A DNA stretch of 6,080 nt from Lachnospiraceae bacterium (GCA_017961385.1 JAGCXJ010000342.1:1-6080); one strand, 5' to 3'; positions 1 to 5,591 are shown, counted from the stretch's first letter. The notes: generated from the letters alone by a model not told the origin. A program made the numbers and translations.

Positions 1-1239
1 AACATTTATTGTACCTCTTTCAAGTTCCCGGATAGATCTGAAGCCGAGTATCGATACCGCAATGATCGAGAGCGAAATACCTGAAACGATTATGACTGCA
101 GCTGCTCCGCGTCCGACGCCTATGTTTCTTACTTCTGCGATCTTATCTGCCAGAAAACCTGCTCCGCCGTAAGCGGCAACATAACCTATCTGCGAAAGAG
201 AACTGATCAGTCCCCATGCCCTGCCCTGTTTCTCGGCTTCGATATTGGTCCTGGTCAAATAGTCCAGACAGTTGTTCGCAAAGGGAAGCACGAAAAAGAA
301 CATAAATCCGAAGGCTGTGATCATGTATATATTTTCTTTCAAGCCGAATCCGATCATGGCTATTCCGCATAAAACAAGCGAGATCGATAATACTTTCGTG
401 AAATTCTTCTTTATTCCGACAAAACCTATGATGATGCTCGATACCAGCATTCCGCTTGCACAGACCGTTTCAGAGATCCCCAGGACCTTGCTGCTTTCAA
501 AATCCAGTATCAGAGGGTCGACAAGGATCTGGATGGCTCCCATAAAACATGTGATGACAGCCGAGATGACGATAAGCATGAAGATACCTTTCTTCTCAGT
601 AATGGCCTTCCAGCCGGTCTTAAGACTTGCAATAAATGATTCATTAGTTCTGCTGTGCCTTGACAGCCTGCTCTTTCGTACGACCGCAGTGCAGATCACG
701 GTAAGGATGAAGGTGCAGATATCAATAATGAGAAGGATCTTTACATCCCCGACTCCGAGTATTATTCCGGCAAGTATGGGAGATATGAGATATCTTGCAC
801 TTCCGGCAAGGCTCATGAGGCCGCTTGCTTTGGAATATTCTTCTTTGCTGAGCATATCCGTAACTGTGGATCTGTAGGCCGGGTCCAAAAGAGATGAGAA
901 AACAGCACTGATCAGGACCCCTAGGCATATCTGATACACTTCGGCGTCGCCTCTTAACATGCATATCAGGATATATACCAGTCCGAGTCCCGACAGTCCG
1001 TCGCCGATCATCATCAGGAGGCATCTGTCAAATCTGTCTGCCAGTACGCCTGCTATAGGACTTAGGATAAGTACCGGAAGAAATGCAAGTAATGCAACAA
1101 GTGATGTGCTAGCGGCACTTCCCGTTTTTTGGTATACGTAGACGCTGAGACCGATGCTCGTAAGCCCTCCGCCGATGGATGATATGAATTCTCCTCCCCA
1201 GAGAAGCAGGAATTTCCTGTAATTAGATCTTTTCTCCAT
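1..1239 (-). CDS. MFS transporter, efflux type (3' end outside window)
   Basis: This reads open from an ATG at 1239 to the left edge, 413 codons without a stop, so the C-terminus is cut off. MFS drug exporters are usually about 400-430 residues, so only a short tail should be missing. An AAAGGAGA ribosome binding site lies 5 nt upstream of the ATG. The protein is strongly hydrophobic with about twelve membrane segments. The loop between helices 2 and 3 carries the MFS motif A signature, GVLADRFDR at residues 64-72 (family pattern GxLaDrxGrk, with Asp replacing the second Gly). The basic/acidic tail after about residue 400 (RSIRELERG) looks like the cytoplasmic end after helix 12. The family uses the proton gradient to move small molecules across the membrane. 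The MefA/EntS-like branch exports drugs or siderophores, but the substrate here is unknown. It follows a tetR-type gene and has that repressor's presumed operator 20 nt upstream of its start, so an inducible export role is inferred. Confidence 0.93.
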   Translation of the reverse strand, partial: MEKRSNYRKFLLLWGGEFISSIGGGLTSIGLSVYVYQKTGSAASTSLVALLAFLPVLILSPIAGVLADRFDRCLLMMIGDGLSGLGLVYILICMLRGDAEVYQICLGVLISAVFSSLLDPAYRSTVTDMLSKEEYSKASGLMSLAGSARYLISPILAGIILGVGDVKILLIIDICTFILTVICTAVVRKSRLSRHSRTNESFIASLKTGWKAITEKKGIFMLIVISAVITCFMGAIQILVDPLILDFESSKVLGISETVCASGMLVSSIIIGFVGIKKNFTKVLSISLVLCGIAMIGFGLKENIYMITAFGFMFFFVLPFANNCLDYLTRTNIEAEKQGRAWGLISSLSQIGYVAAYGGAGFLADKIAEVRNIGVGRGAAAVIIVSGISLSIIAVSILGFRSIRELERGTINV

Positions 1240-1259
1240 GATATCTCCTTTCATACGCT

Positions 1260-1276
1260 ACCGACAGGTTGTCGGT
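1260..1276. promoter_or_regulatory. TetR-type operator, copy 2 (upstream of MFS gene)
   Basis: ACCGACAGGTTGTCGGT is a perfect 7-bp inverted repeat (ACCGACA/TGTCGGT) around a 3-bp spacer. It lies between the repressor's stop codon and the transporter's ribosome binding site, ending 20 nt before the transporter ATG. The same arms with a 3-bp spacer recur at 1984-2000 upstream of the repressor gene. Reading one copy in the reverse orientation, 16 of 17 bases agree. Two matching palindromes flanking a TetR-family gene and its neighbouring pump are the usual signature of the repressor's own binding sites. I see no good -10/-35 pair beside this copy, so whether it blocks a separate promoter or read-through transcription is open. 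Confidence 0.85.
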
Positions 1277-1284
1277 TTAACTTT

Positions 1285-1307
1285 AAAATTTATGGGGCCT
1301 AAGCCCC
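1285..1307 (-). terminator. Weak hairpin after the tetR gene
   Basis: On the minus strand a GGGGC/GCCCC stem (1294-1307) with a TTAG loop follows the repressor stop codon by 23 nt. It is followed by ATAAATTTT rather than a true U-run. The stem is only 5 bp but all G-C. It may act as a partial terminator, separating repressor from pump expression, or as an mRNA-stabilising hairpin. The poor U-tract makes efficient termination doubtful. Confidence 0.35.
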
Positions 1308-1330
1308 TGATGATCATTTATCTGAAAGCA

Positions 1331-1960
1331 TTACTGTTTCATTATTATCTTCATGATAGCAGCTTCAAGACTTCTTTCTTCAGCTCCGAGTATCTTCTCC
1401 GTATGGCAGATGAATGCCATTATCTTTCTCTGCATCTGTTCCGGTGAAAGATCTGATAAGTTGTCAAATGCTGTATTTGAGTATACTATGATCATTTCAG
1501 CTGCCTCCAGAGGATACTTGGAATGAAACATTCCGCTGCTGTTCCCTTCTTCGATCAATTCCGCTATCAGCGGTACGACCTCGGAAAGAAGTCTCTCCTG
1601 TGTCTTCTGATGAAGTAAAGCATTCTGAGGTTTATGGATCTGTTCGAGTACCTCAGCGCCTGCTCCGGAACTCAGATTCAGTGAAAGGATCGCTCCTGTC
1701 ATCCTGTCGAGCAAAGGAACATCCTTGTTTCTGATTATTGCCCTTGCACCGGCTATGCTCCTGTTGATCATCCTCTCCACTATCGCATCAAGGATCTCTT
1801 CTTTGGAATTGAAATGATGATAAAGGGTTCCTCTGGCGATACCGATCTTCTTGATAATGTCATTGGTACTGGCATTATCAAATCCTTTCTCGGCGAATAA
1901 CAGCTCCGCCGTATCAAGGATCTCTTCTTTTCTTTCTTCTGCAGTTTTTACGATTCTCAT
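1331..1960 (-). CDS. TetR/AcrR family transcriptional repressor
   Basis: This encodes 209 residues, the usual size for the family, ending in TAA. The N-terminus is a standard TetR DNA-binding domain. Helix 1 spans about residues 8-25 and ends in the conserved LFAEKGF (21-27). The helix-turn-helix spans about 31-50 (STNDIIKKIGIARGTLYHHF), with the recognition helix ending in the typical GTLYHHF, then NSKEEIL. The C-terminal part (about 60-209) is helical and variable, as expected for the ligand-binding and dimerisation domain; the ligand cannot be inferred. The ATG at 1960 is preceded by GAGAGG about 9 nt upstream. The gene has its own promoter with the operator placed at the expected start of transcription, so autorepression is likely. 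The only nearby co-directional target is the MFS pump 91 nt downstream, which carries a second operator. Inducer binding would release both. Confidence 0.95.
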   Translation of the reverse strand: MRIVKTAEERKEEILDTAELLFAEKGFDNASTNDIIKKIGIARGTLYHHFNSKEEILDAIVERMINRSIAGARAIIRNKDVPLLDRMTGAILSLNLSSGAGAEVLEQIHKPQNALLHQKTQERLLSEVVPLIAELIEEGNSSGMFHSKYPLEAAEMIIVYSNTAFDNLSDLSPEQMQRKIMAFICHTEKILGAEERSLEAAIMKIIMKQ

Positions 1961-1983
1961 TTAAAATGACCTCTCTTCATACA

Positions 1984-2000
1984 ACCGACAATCTGTCGGT
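1984..2000. promoter_or_regulatory. TetR-type operator, copy 1 (tetR promoter)
   Basis: ACCGACAATCTGTCGGT is a perfect 7-bp inverted repeat with spacer ATC. It begins 6 nt downstream of the -10 hexamer of the repressor promoter, so it covers the predicted transcription start, and it ends 23 nt before the ATG. It matches the palindrome at 1260-1276. Placement over the start site fits repression by blocking RNA polymerase. Confidence 0.88.
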
Positions 2001-2006
2001 AATTAG

Positions 2007-2036
2007 AATATAGCATAAGATCCATATTCCTGTCAA
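2007..2036 (-). promoter_or_regulatory. Promoter of the tetR gene (sigma-70/A type, extended -10)
   Basis: On the minus strand there is a consensus -35 TTGACA (2031-2036), an 18-bp spacer, and -10 TATATT (2007-2012). The -10 is preceded by TGC, giving an extended -10 (TGCTATATT). The predicted start falls inside or at the edge of the operator. The -35 abuts the U-tract of the upstream dehydrogenase terminator, so the two transcription units are insulated. Confidence 0.82.
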
Positions 2037-2040
2037 ACAT

Positions 2041-2075
2041 AAAAAAGAGCTGCTCTCTTTTTTCGAGAACAGCTC
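2041..2075 (-). terminator. Rho-independent terminator after the dehydrogenase
   Basis: On the minus strand GAGCTGTTCTC (2065-2075) pairs with GAGAGCAGCTC (2047-2057). This makes an 11-bp stem with one G-U wobble and a 7-nt A-rich loop, followed directly by six T (2041-2046). It starts 25 nt after the dehydrogenase stop codon. This is a textbook intrinsic terminator. Confidence 0.93.
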
Positions 2076-2100
2076 CTGATAGTCTTTCTTTCCGAAAAGA

Positions 2101-2874
2101 TCAAACGCAGGTATAACCGCCGTCAACTGCGATGTTCTGACCTGTTACATAAGAGGACATAGGTGAAGCAAGGAACAGAGCGCAGGTATCAAGTTCGCCT
2201 TCCTTACCATATCTCTCTTCGGGTACTGCCTGCTTCATGTAAGCAGCGAAGTAGTCAGATTCAAGTGTCTCTGCCGTAAGAGGTGTCCAGAAATATCCGG
2301 GTCAGATCGAGTTGACCTTGATTCCCTTATTTGCCCACTCTGCTGCGAGAGCTCTTGTAAGGTTTACAACACCACCCTTAGCTGCATGATAAGGAGCGCA
2401 GCAAGCTGCCTTGTTTCCTACAAGACCATACATGGAAGCGATGTTGATGATCCTTCCGTAACCTGCGGGAAGCATGGCGATCTTAGCAACTGCTCTTGTT
2501 ACTCTGAATGTACCGAAAAGGTCGATGTTAAGCTCGTTCTCGAACTGCTCGTCCGTGATCTTGATCGTCTCGTCAACAGCACCTGTACCAGCATTGTTTA
2601 CGAGGATATCGATCCTGCCGAACTTGTCATAAGCCTGCTGAACCATAGCTTCAACTTTTGCTGTATCTGTGATGTCACAGGGAATTGCAAGAGTTTCAAC
2701 ACCGAATTCATCCTTAATGGACTTGGCAACCTCTTCGATCAGATTCTGGCGGCGTGCAACTACGACGATGTTAGCGCCCTGATTTGCAAAAGCCTTAGCC
2801 ATCTGAACTCCGAGACCTGTAGAACATCCTGTTACGATCGCAACCTGTCCTTTGAGATCAAAATAGTTCTTCAT
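2101..2874 (-). pseudogene. Short-chain dehydrogenase/reductase interrupted by an in-frame TGA
   Basis: This is a classical SDR (Rossmann NAD(P)-dependent oxidoreductase). From the ATG at 2874, preceded by GGAGGAAA, the frame gives 190 residues, then TGA (2302-2304), then 66 more in-frame residues to a second TGA at 2101. The full 257 codons match the family's usual length of about 250-260. Visible motifs are the cofactor site TGCSTGLG (15-22), NNAG (93-96), and the catalytic set N116, S147, Y162 and K166 (YHAAK). After the stop come PGYF and the C-terminal VDGGYTCV. The closest feel is the gluconate 5-dehydrogenase/KduD-like group, but the substrate is not certain. The premature stop removes the PG motif loop and the last strand, which would normally destroy folding and substrate binding. 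Everything else is intact, so this is either a very recent nonsense mutation, a sequencing or assembly error, or (less likely) UGA read-through. One base change (GGA or TCA to TGA) explains it. Confidence 0.88.
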
Positions 2875-2907
2875 GATATATTTCCTCCGTTGTTTTAAGC
2901 TGGCGAT

Positions 2908-2944
2908 ATAATAGATTAAAAACAATACAGAATACAGTACCTGT
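2908..2944 (-). promoter_or_regulatory. Possible dehydrogenase promoter with repeat elements
   Basis: The 130-nt gap between the VOC stop and the dehydrogenase start is AT-rich and has no terminator that I can see. On the minus strand a TATTAT (2908-2913) could serve as -10, but the hexamer 17 bp upstream (TGTATT) is a poor -35. In that place on the plus strand are a tandem AATACAG repeat (2924-2930 and 2931-2937) and an overlapping inverted repeat ACAGTACCTGT (2934-2944). A second weak candidate is TTGACT (2993-2998) with TATTAT (2968-2973), spaced 19 bp. The repeats could be a regulator site. The gene may instead be transcribed by read-through from the operon to its right. Confidence 0.3.
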
Positions 2945-3004
2945 CCTTTATTAGGTCGAAAAATAAAATAATAGTTAATCTATTCGGACCTGAGTCAAAT
3001 ATAT

Positions 3005-3394
3005 TTAATCAGCAAAACGCAAAAGATAGCCGTCAGGATCCTGGATCAGAAATTCGTGCTGGACGATAGTATTCCCGTCTTCCCTGTATCTGTTTTCCAT
3101 CAGTTCTCTGAACGGGATGATATTCTGTTCTTGTATCTTCTTATACATTTTCGCAGCATCCGGAACAGCCATCTCAAAGTTTATCCCTCTTCCATAGGGA
3201 TGCTCTAATTCACCGACGGACCAGTGACCGTTGTTCTCTTCCAACATGATCTGGTTGCCGTAAAAGGACAGAAATGCAAACTTATTCTCAGGTCTTTCAT
3301 ACTCGATCTTGAAACCGAGTTTATTGACATAGAAGTCTTTAGTCCTTTCAATGTCATCTACAGTAAGTTCAGGTATCAGCGAATTAAACTTCAT
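3005..3394 (-). CDS. VOC/glyoxalase-bleomycin resistance family protein
   Basis: This encodes 129 residues, typical for the single-chain vicinal-oxygen-chelate fold (two beta-alpha-beta-beta-beta modules). The first module begins LIPELTVDDIERTKDFYVNK (6-25) and continues with KLGFKI, the usual start of bleomycin-resistance-like members. The last module ends with the characteristic QDPDGYLLRF (118-127). A metal-binding His is absent at the first strand (PEL in its place), so I would not call it glyoxalase I. The drug-binding, non-catalytic branch or an unknown small-molecule function fits better. The ATG at 3394 overlaps the stop of the upstream acetyltransferase (ATGA), a sign of translational coupling, and there is no independent ribosome binding site of note. 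Third and last gene of a three-gene operon. Whether it binds an antibiotic cannot be told from sequence. Confidence 0.9.
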   Translation of the reverse strand: MKFNSLIPELTVDDIERTKDFYVNKLGFKIEYERPENKFAFLSFYGNQIMLEENNGHWSVGELEHPYGRGINFEMAVPDAAKMYKKIQEQNIIPFRELMENRYREDGNTIVQHEFLIQDPDGYLLRFAD

Positions 3395-3903
3395 AGCTCT
3401 ATCTCGTATTTGTATTCAAAAGATTCTTCTGAGGATGCCCGGTTCTTGCGGCCGCCGGACTTCTTTACCCTCTTCATTCCAAGCTTTTCCATTAATCTGT
3501 AAGAAGCTGTATTCATGGTATCACAATAGGCACAGAAATACCTGATACCCATATTAGCGGAAAAATACTCCATTACGGCTTTTGCACTCTCATAAGCAAA
3601 TCCCTGCCCCTGGTATTTCAGATTGATTATCCATCCGAGTACGGGCTTGCCGTATTCTATATGTACGCTGATCCCGCCAATATGCACACCCTTAAATGTA
3701 ATGGCAAACTCATAAAACTGGGGGGCGGTTTTAAGCCATTCCTCCTCTGCCTTTTTAAGGAATTCCATGGATTCTTCAACAGTATCCGAAGGCAGAAAAC
3801 ACATGTATCTTGCATTTTCGATATTCATCGCATATTCATTATAGGTCTCCAGATATTGAGGACCCAAAGGTTTTATCAAAAGTCTTTCTGTTGCTATTTC
3901 CAT
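3391..3903 (-). CDS. GNAT family N-acetyltransferase (RimJ/RimL type)
   Basis: From the ATG at 3903 this gives 170 residues, starting MEIATERLLIKPL, the classic opening of the Acetyltransf_3 (RimJ/RimL) subfamily. I chose this start over an upstream in-frame one (to 3978) for three reasons: the family motif begins here, GGAG sits 10 nt before it, and the longer version would overlap the preceding gene. The acetyl-CoA pyrophosphate loop is visible as YQGQGFAYESA near residues 98-108 (pattern Q/RxxGxA). NTASYRLMEKLGMKR, about 130-144, is the usual C-terminal helix and strand. The family moves an acetyl group from acetyl-CoA to an amine: ribosomal protein N-termini, antibiotics or small metabolites. 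The substrate is unknown here. It starts 4 nt after the preceding stop and overlaps the VOC gene by 4 nt, so the three are surely co-transcribed. Confidence 0.92.
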   Translation of the reverse strand: MEIATERLLIKPLGPQYLETYNEYAMNIENARYMCFLPSDTVEESMEFLKKAEEEWLKTAPQFYEFAITFKGVHIGGISVHIEYGKPVLGWIINLKYQGQGFAYESAKAVMEYFSANMGIRYFCAYCDTMNTASYRLMEKLGMKRVKKSGGRKNRASSEESFEYKYEIEL

Positions 3904-3907
3904 ATGA

Positions 3908-4375
3908 TCAGAACTCCGGGTAATCATCATTTTCCCACGTGCACGAATGCAGAGATTCAATGTTGCCGCAGGAGACATATTTGAAAGTGAATTGCGTTGT
4001 ATATCTGCTGCCTCTGAAAATGTAATCGCACTCCGCAGTACTATCTTCTTCTATCCTGATTATACCAAGATATACATTTCCTATGATCTCTTCCTTAGTA
4101 AGAGAATCTTCATGATGGTATTCCCTGAGTATATCAATAGTTTCTTCGCTGAAACTGTCTTTCATATAATCTTCGGCAAAACGGTCAACAGAAGGAAGAT
4201 TTTCATATAACTCCAGAAAAGCGGATCTCATACTGTTAAGAAGTATAAAGTCCTGAGATTCGGTCATAAAGAATACCGAAACTTTAAAAGAATCATATTC
4301 AAAAACTGCCTTATAGCAATGATCTTCTTTACTGCAACGGGCAATTATATCATCAGTTAATACCAGATCTTTCAA
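3908..4375 (-). CDS. Hypothetical acidic protein, TTG start
   Basis: This encodes 155 residues that I do not recognise with confidence. No signal peptide or membrane segment is visible. It appears to have beta strands at both ends (about 21-38 and 101-137) around a helical, acidic middle (about 48-98). The middle segment and the following hydrophobic strand are loosely reminiscent of DUF2262-like proteins, but this is an impression only. Five Cys (14, 20, 116, 136, 145) are scattered, without a CxxC pair. The C-terminus is very acidic (WENDDYPEF). The start is a TTG at 4375, preceded by AAAAGGAAAAAGGAAA, which supplies the ribosome binding site. The in-frame ATG just upstream is immediately followed by a stop and cannot be used. 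It is first in an operon with an acetyltransferase and a VOC protein, driven by an extended -10 promoter 33 nt upstream. Confidence 0.82.
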   Translation of the reverse strand: MKDLVLTDDIIARCSKEDHCYKAVFEYDSFKVSVFFMTESQDFILLNSMRSAFLELYENLPSVDRFAEDYMKDSFSEETIDILREYHHEDSLTKEEIIGNVYLGIIRIEEDSTAECDYIFRGSRYTTQFTFKYVSCGNIESLHSCTWENDDYPEF

Positions 4376-4407
4376 TTTCCTTTTTCCTTTTCACATAACA
4401 TATACGA

Positions 4408-4416
4408 ATTATATCA
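4408..4416 (-). promoter_or_regulatory. Extended -10 promoter of the hypothetical-GNAT-VOC operon
   Basis: On the minus strand TGATATAAT (4408-4416) is a perfect TATAAT with the TGn extension. There is no good -35 (TTCTTT at 17-bp spacing), which extended -10 promoters tolerate. Transcription should begin near 4401, giving a leader of about 25 nt before the TTG start. It lies directly downstream of the terminator of the small membrane protein gene. Confidence 0.72.
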
Positions 4417-4434
4417 CTCAGTAGAACGGGAAAG

Positions 4435-4462
4435 AAAAACAGCTCTGATCCCTCAGAGCTGT
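4435..4462 (-). terminator. Rho-independent terminator after the small membrane protein
   Basis: On the minus strand ACAGCTCTGA (4453-4462) pairs perfectly with TCAGAGCTGT (4439-4448) around the tetraloop GGGA, followed by TTTTCTTT. It starts 4 nt after the TAA stop, and the promoter of the next operon follows within 20 nt. Strong intrinsic terminator. Confidence 0.92.
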
Positions 4463-4466
4463 AAGA

Positions 4467-4694
4467 TTATTTAGTTGTCTTAGCTTCTTTTTTCTTAAGA
4501 ACTTCATATTCGGCTAATAATGCACAGTACGCTGCGTTTAAACATGCTAAGATCATATAATCGGTGTCATAACTGCGTGTGATCCATCCGATTACGGTAT
4601 AAAGGTCCATTCCGATGAGGATACAGCTGTAAATGCCCAATAATACCTTATAAACCTTAATTGTTTTGTTCTTCTTTTCGTTTGCGTCTTTCAT
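4467..4694 (-). CDS. Small two-helix membrane protein, function unknown
   Basis: This encodes 75 residues from the ATG at 4694, which has AAAGGGGAAA about 8 nt upstream. In-frame ATGs at 4724 and 4760 exist but lack ribosome binding sites, and the 4760 ATG would lie upstream of the candidate promoter's start site. The N-terminus is basic (KKNKTIKVYK). Two hydrophobic segments follow: about 14-38 (with an Asp at 30 in the middle) and about 46-64. A Lys-rich tail (KKKEAKTTK) ends the protein. Both ends are positive, so a hairpin with both termini in the cytoplasm is likely by the positive-inside rule. I recognise no family. It sits alone between its own promoter region and its own strong terminator, suggesting independent regulation. 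Possible roles (small regulator of a membrane protein, toxin-like peptide, immunity protein) cannot be distinguished. Confidence 0.72.
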   Translation of the reverse strand: MKDANEKKNKTIKVYKVLLGIYSCILIGMDLYTVIGWITRSYDTDYMILACLNAAYCALLAEYEVLKKKEAKTTK

Positions 4695-4740
4695 ATCTCT
4701 TTTCCCCTTTGATTTTTTTGTCATTGCTTTTGACAATGTA

Positions 4741-4749
4741 AGGATAGCA
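4741..4749 (-). promoter_or_regulatory. Candidate extended -10 promoter of the small membrane protein gene
   Basis: On the minus strand TGCTATCCT (4741-4749) has the TGn extension and four of six bases of TATAAT. No consensus -35 is present 16-18 bp upstream, as expected for an activator-dependent promoter. The direct repeats at 4775-4807 end 28 nt before this -10, roughly where an activator would contact polymerase. The leader would be about 40 nt. Confidence 0.4.
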
Positions 4750-4774
4750 AACGGGATCATCCAAGACAGAAATA

Positions 4775-4807
4775 AGTCGTGAATGGTGAATATTCAGTCG
4801 CGAACGG
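4775..4807 (-). repeat. Two 12-bp direct repeats, 21-bp period (possible LytTR-type site)
   Basis: On the plus strand AGTCGTGAATGG (4775-4786) and AGTCGCGAACGG (4796-4807) agree at 10 of 12 bases, with their starts 21 bp apart. The palindrome TGAATATTCA (4787-4796) lies between them. On the minus strand the copies read CCGTTCGCGACT and CCATTCACGACT. The 21-bp period and the CCGTTC/CCATTC core resemble the paired direct repeats bound by LytTR-family response regulators (9-bp repeats with 12-bp spacers), though not all consensus positions match. The element lies between the methyltransferase stop and the small membrane protein promoter. Confidence 0.45.
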
Positions 4808-4827
4808 CAGATCAAAGCGAAATAAGC

Positions 4828-5580
4828 TCAGTTGGTCTTCTTACTGCAGCGGAAGAATATGAAATCAGGATGGTGGTATAAGCCGTCAAACCTGTCCGGA
4901 TATTTACGTATGATCTCCTCAGAGAGCTGAGATTCCTGACATTCTTCGATGATAAATCCGGCAGATACTATGTTATTTACAATTGTCCAAAATCTCCGGT
5001 GATACACTTCATATCCTTCCACTACCCATTTAAACTTTCTCAAGCCTTCGATGTTGTAGTTATGAAGATTTGCATACAGCCTTACGCCGTCTTCTGTCCT
5101 GGTATATCTGTCATACACACCGTCATAAGCTGTTGATATCGGGTTAGATATGGAGAAAACGAGTTTGCCTCCCGGGATTAGAAGATTGTTTATCTTCTTA
5201 AGGACATCACACAGATCCTCGGCATAATCGAACGCCAGAGAACTGGTAACAACATCAAAACTTTCATCGATCTTATCAAGTTCCTCGAACGGAAGTCTCA
5301 CGTATCTGATATTGTCCGCAGTATTGTTTTCGCGCGCGTAGCCCAGCATCTTTTCGGAGATATCGGTTCCGAGAACACAGGATGCGCCCATCTCTATGTA
5401 CTGCATTGCATGCTGCCCCATACCGCATCCTACGTCAAGAATGTGCTTATCCTTAAGATCAGGCATCATAGCCAGAAGGATCGGTGTCTCGATGAGATCG
5501 TTAAAGTTGATCTCCCCTTCCCGCAGCCCCTTAAAGGACTCAAAGAACTTGTCATCATCATAGATGTTTTGCTGTGCCAT
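4828..5580 (-). CDS. Class I SAM-dependent methyltransferase
   Basis: This encodes 250 residues from the ATG at 5580, preceded by AAAGGGG 6 nt upstream. A longer in-frame start at 5658 would overlap the acetyltransferase gene and adds a non-conserved polar stretch, so I reject it. The Rossmann SAM-binding core starts with motif I, ILDVGCGMG (47-55). The acidic ribose-binding residue is D73 in GTDIS. Motif post-II/III is about 106-113 (DESFDVVTSS region), and LLIPGGKLVFSISNP spans about 133-147. The opening (NIYDDDKFFESFKGLREG) and the ending (IIRKYPDRFDGLYHHPDFIFF) match a common Clostridia family annotated only as class I methyltransferase. It would transfer a methyl group from S-adenosylmethionine to an unknown, probably small-molecule, acceptor. 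It starts 11 nt after the upstream acetyltransferase stop, so the two are co-transcribed. No terminator is obvious after its TGA stop. Confidence 0.92.
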   Translation of the reverse strand: MAQQNIYDDDKFFESFKGLREGEINFNDLIETPILLAMMPDLKDKHILDVGCGMGQHAMQYIEMGASCVLGTDISEKMLGYARENNTADNIRYVRLPFEELDKIDESFDVVTSSLAFDYAEDLCDVLKKINNLLIPGGKLVFSISNPISTAYDGVYDRYTRTEDGVRLYANLHNYNIEGLRKFKWVVEGYEVYHRRFWTIVNNIVSAGFIIEECQESQLSEEIIRKYPDRFDGLYHHPDFIFFRCSKKTN

Positions 5581-5591
5581 GCTGATCCCCT

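Noticed and set aside
272..877. Long plus-strand open frame (201 codons)
   Set aside because: It lies wholly antisense to the MFS gene, has no ribosome binding site, and its residues show no family pattern, while the opposite strand gives a clear transporter.
722..1024. Minus-strand frame inside the MFS gene
   Set aside because: It is an alternative frame of the MFS coding region, Arg-rich and without motifs; the true frame is continuous from 1239 to 1.
2250..2304. Selenocysteine at the internal UGA of the dehydrogenase
   Set aside because: The family has Ser, Gly or Ala, not a catalytic Cys, at this site. The small stems just downstream of the UGA are too short or wrongly spaced for a convincing bacterial SECIS.
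2101..2874. UGA reassigned to Gly or Trp in this organism
   Set aside because: Four genes here end naturally in TGA, one of them in an ATGA overlap with the next start and another 4 nt before the next start. The dehydrogenase itself ends in TGA before a terminator, and Trp is encoded by TGG. The standard code fits everything except codon 191.
2386..2898. Plus-strand open frame of 170 codons
   Set aside because: It is antisense to the dehydrogenase, which has full motif support.
2875..2925. Longer N-terminus for the dehydrogenase (start at 2925)
   Set aside because: The added 17 residues cover the ribosome binding site of the ATG at 2874 and are not SDR-like.
3904..3978. Longer N-terminus for the RimJ/RimL-type acetyltransferase
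   Set aside because: It would overlap the upstream gene by about 70 nt, and the subfamily motif ATERLLI begins right after the ATG at 3903.
4718..4736. TTGTCA-N7-TGACAA inverted repeat in the small membrane protein leader
   Set aside because: The arms are short, there is no second copy in the window, and no regulator is linked to it; it could be chance in AT-rich DNA.
4695..4760. Longer N-terminus for the small membrane protein (start at 4760)
   Set aside because: There is no ribosome binding site, and the ATG lies upstream of the candidate -10; the ATG at 4694 has a good site.
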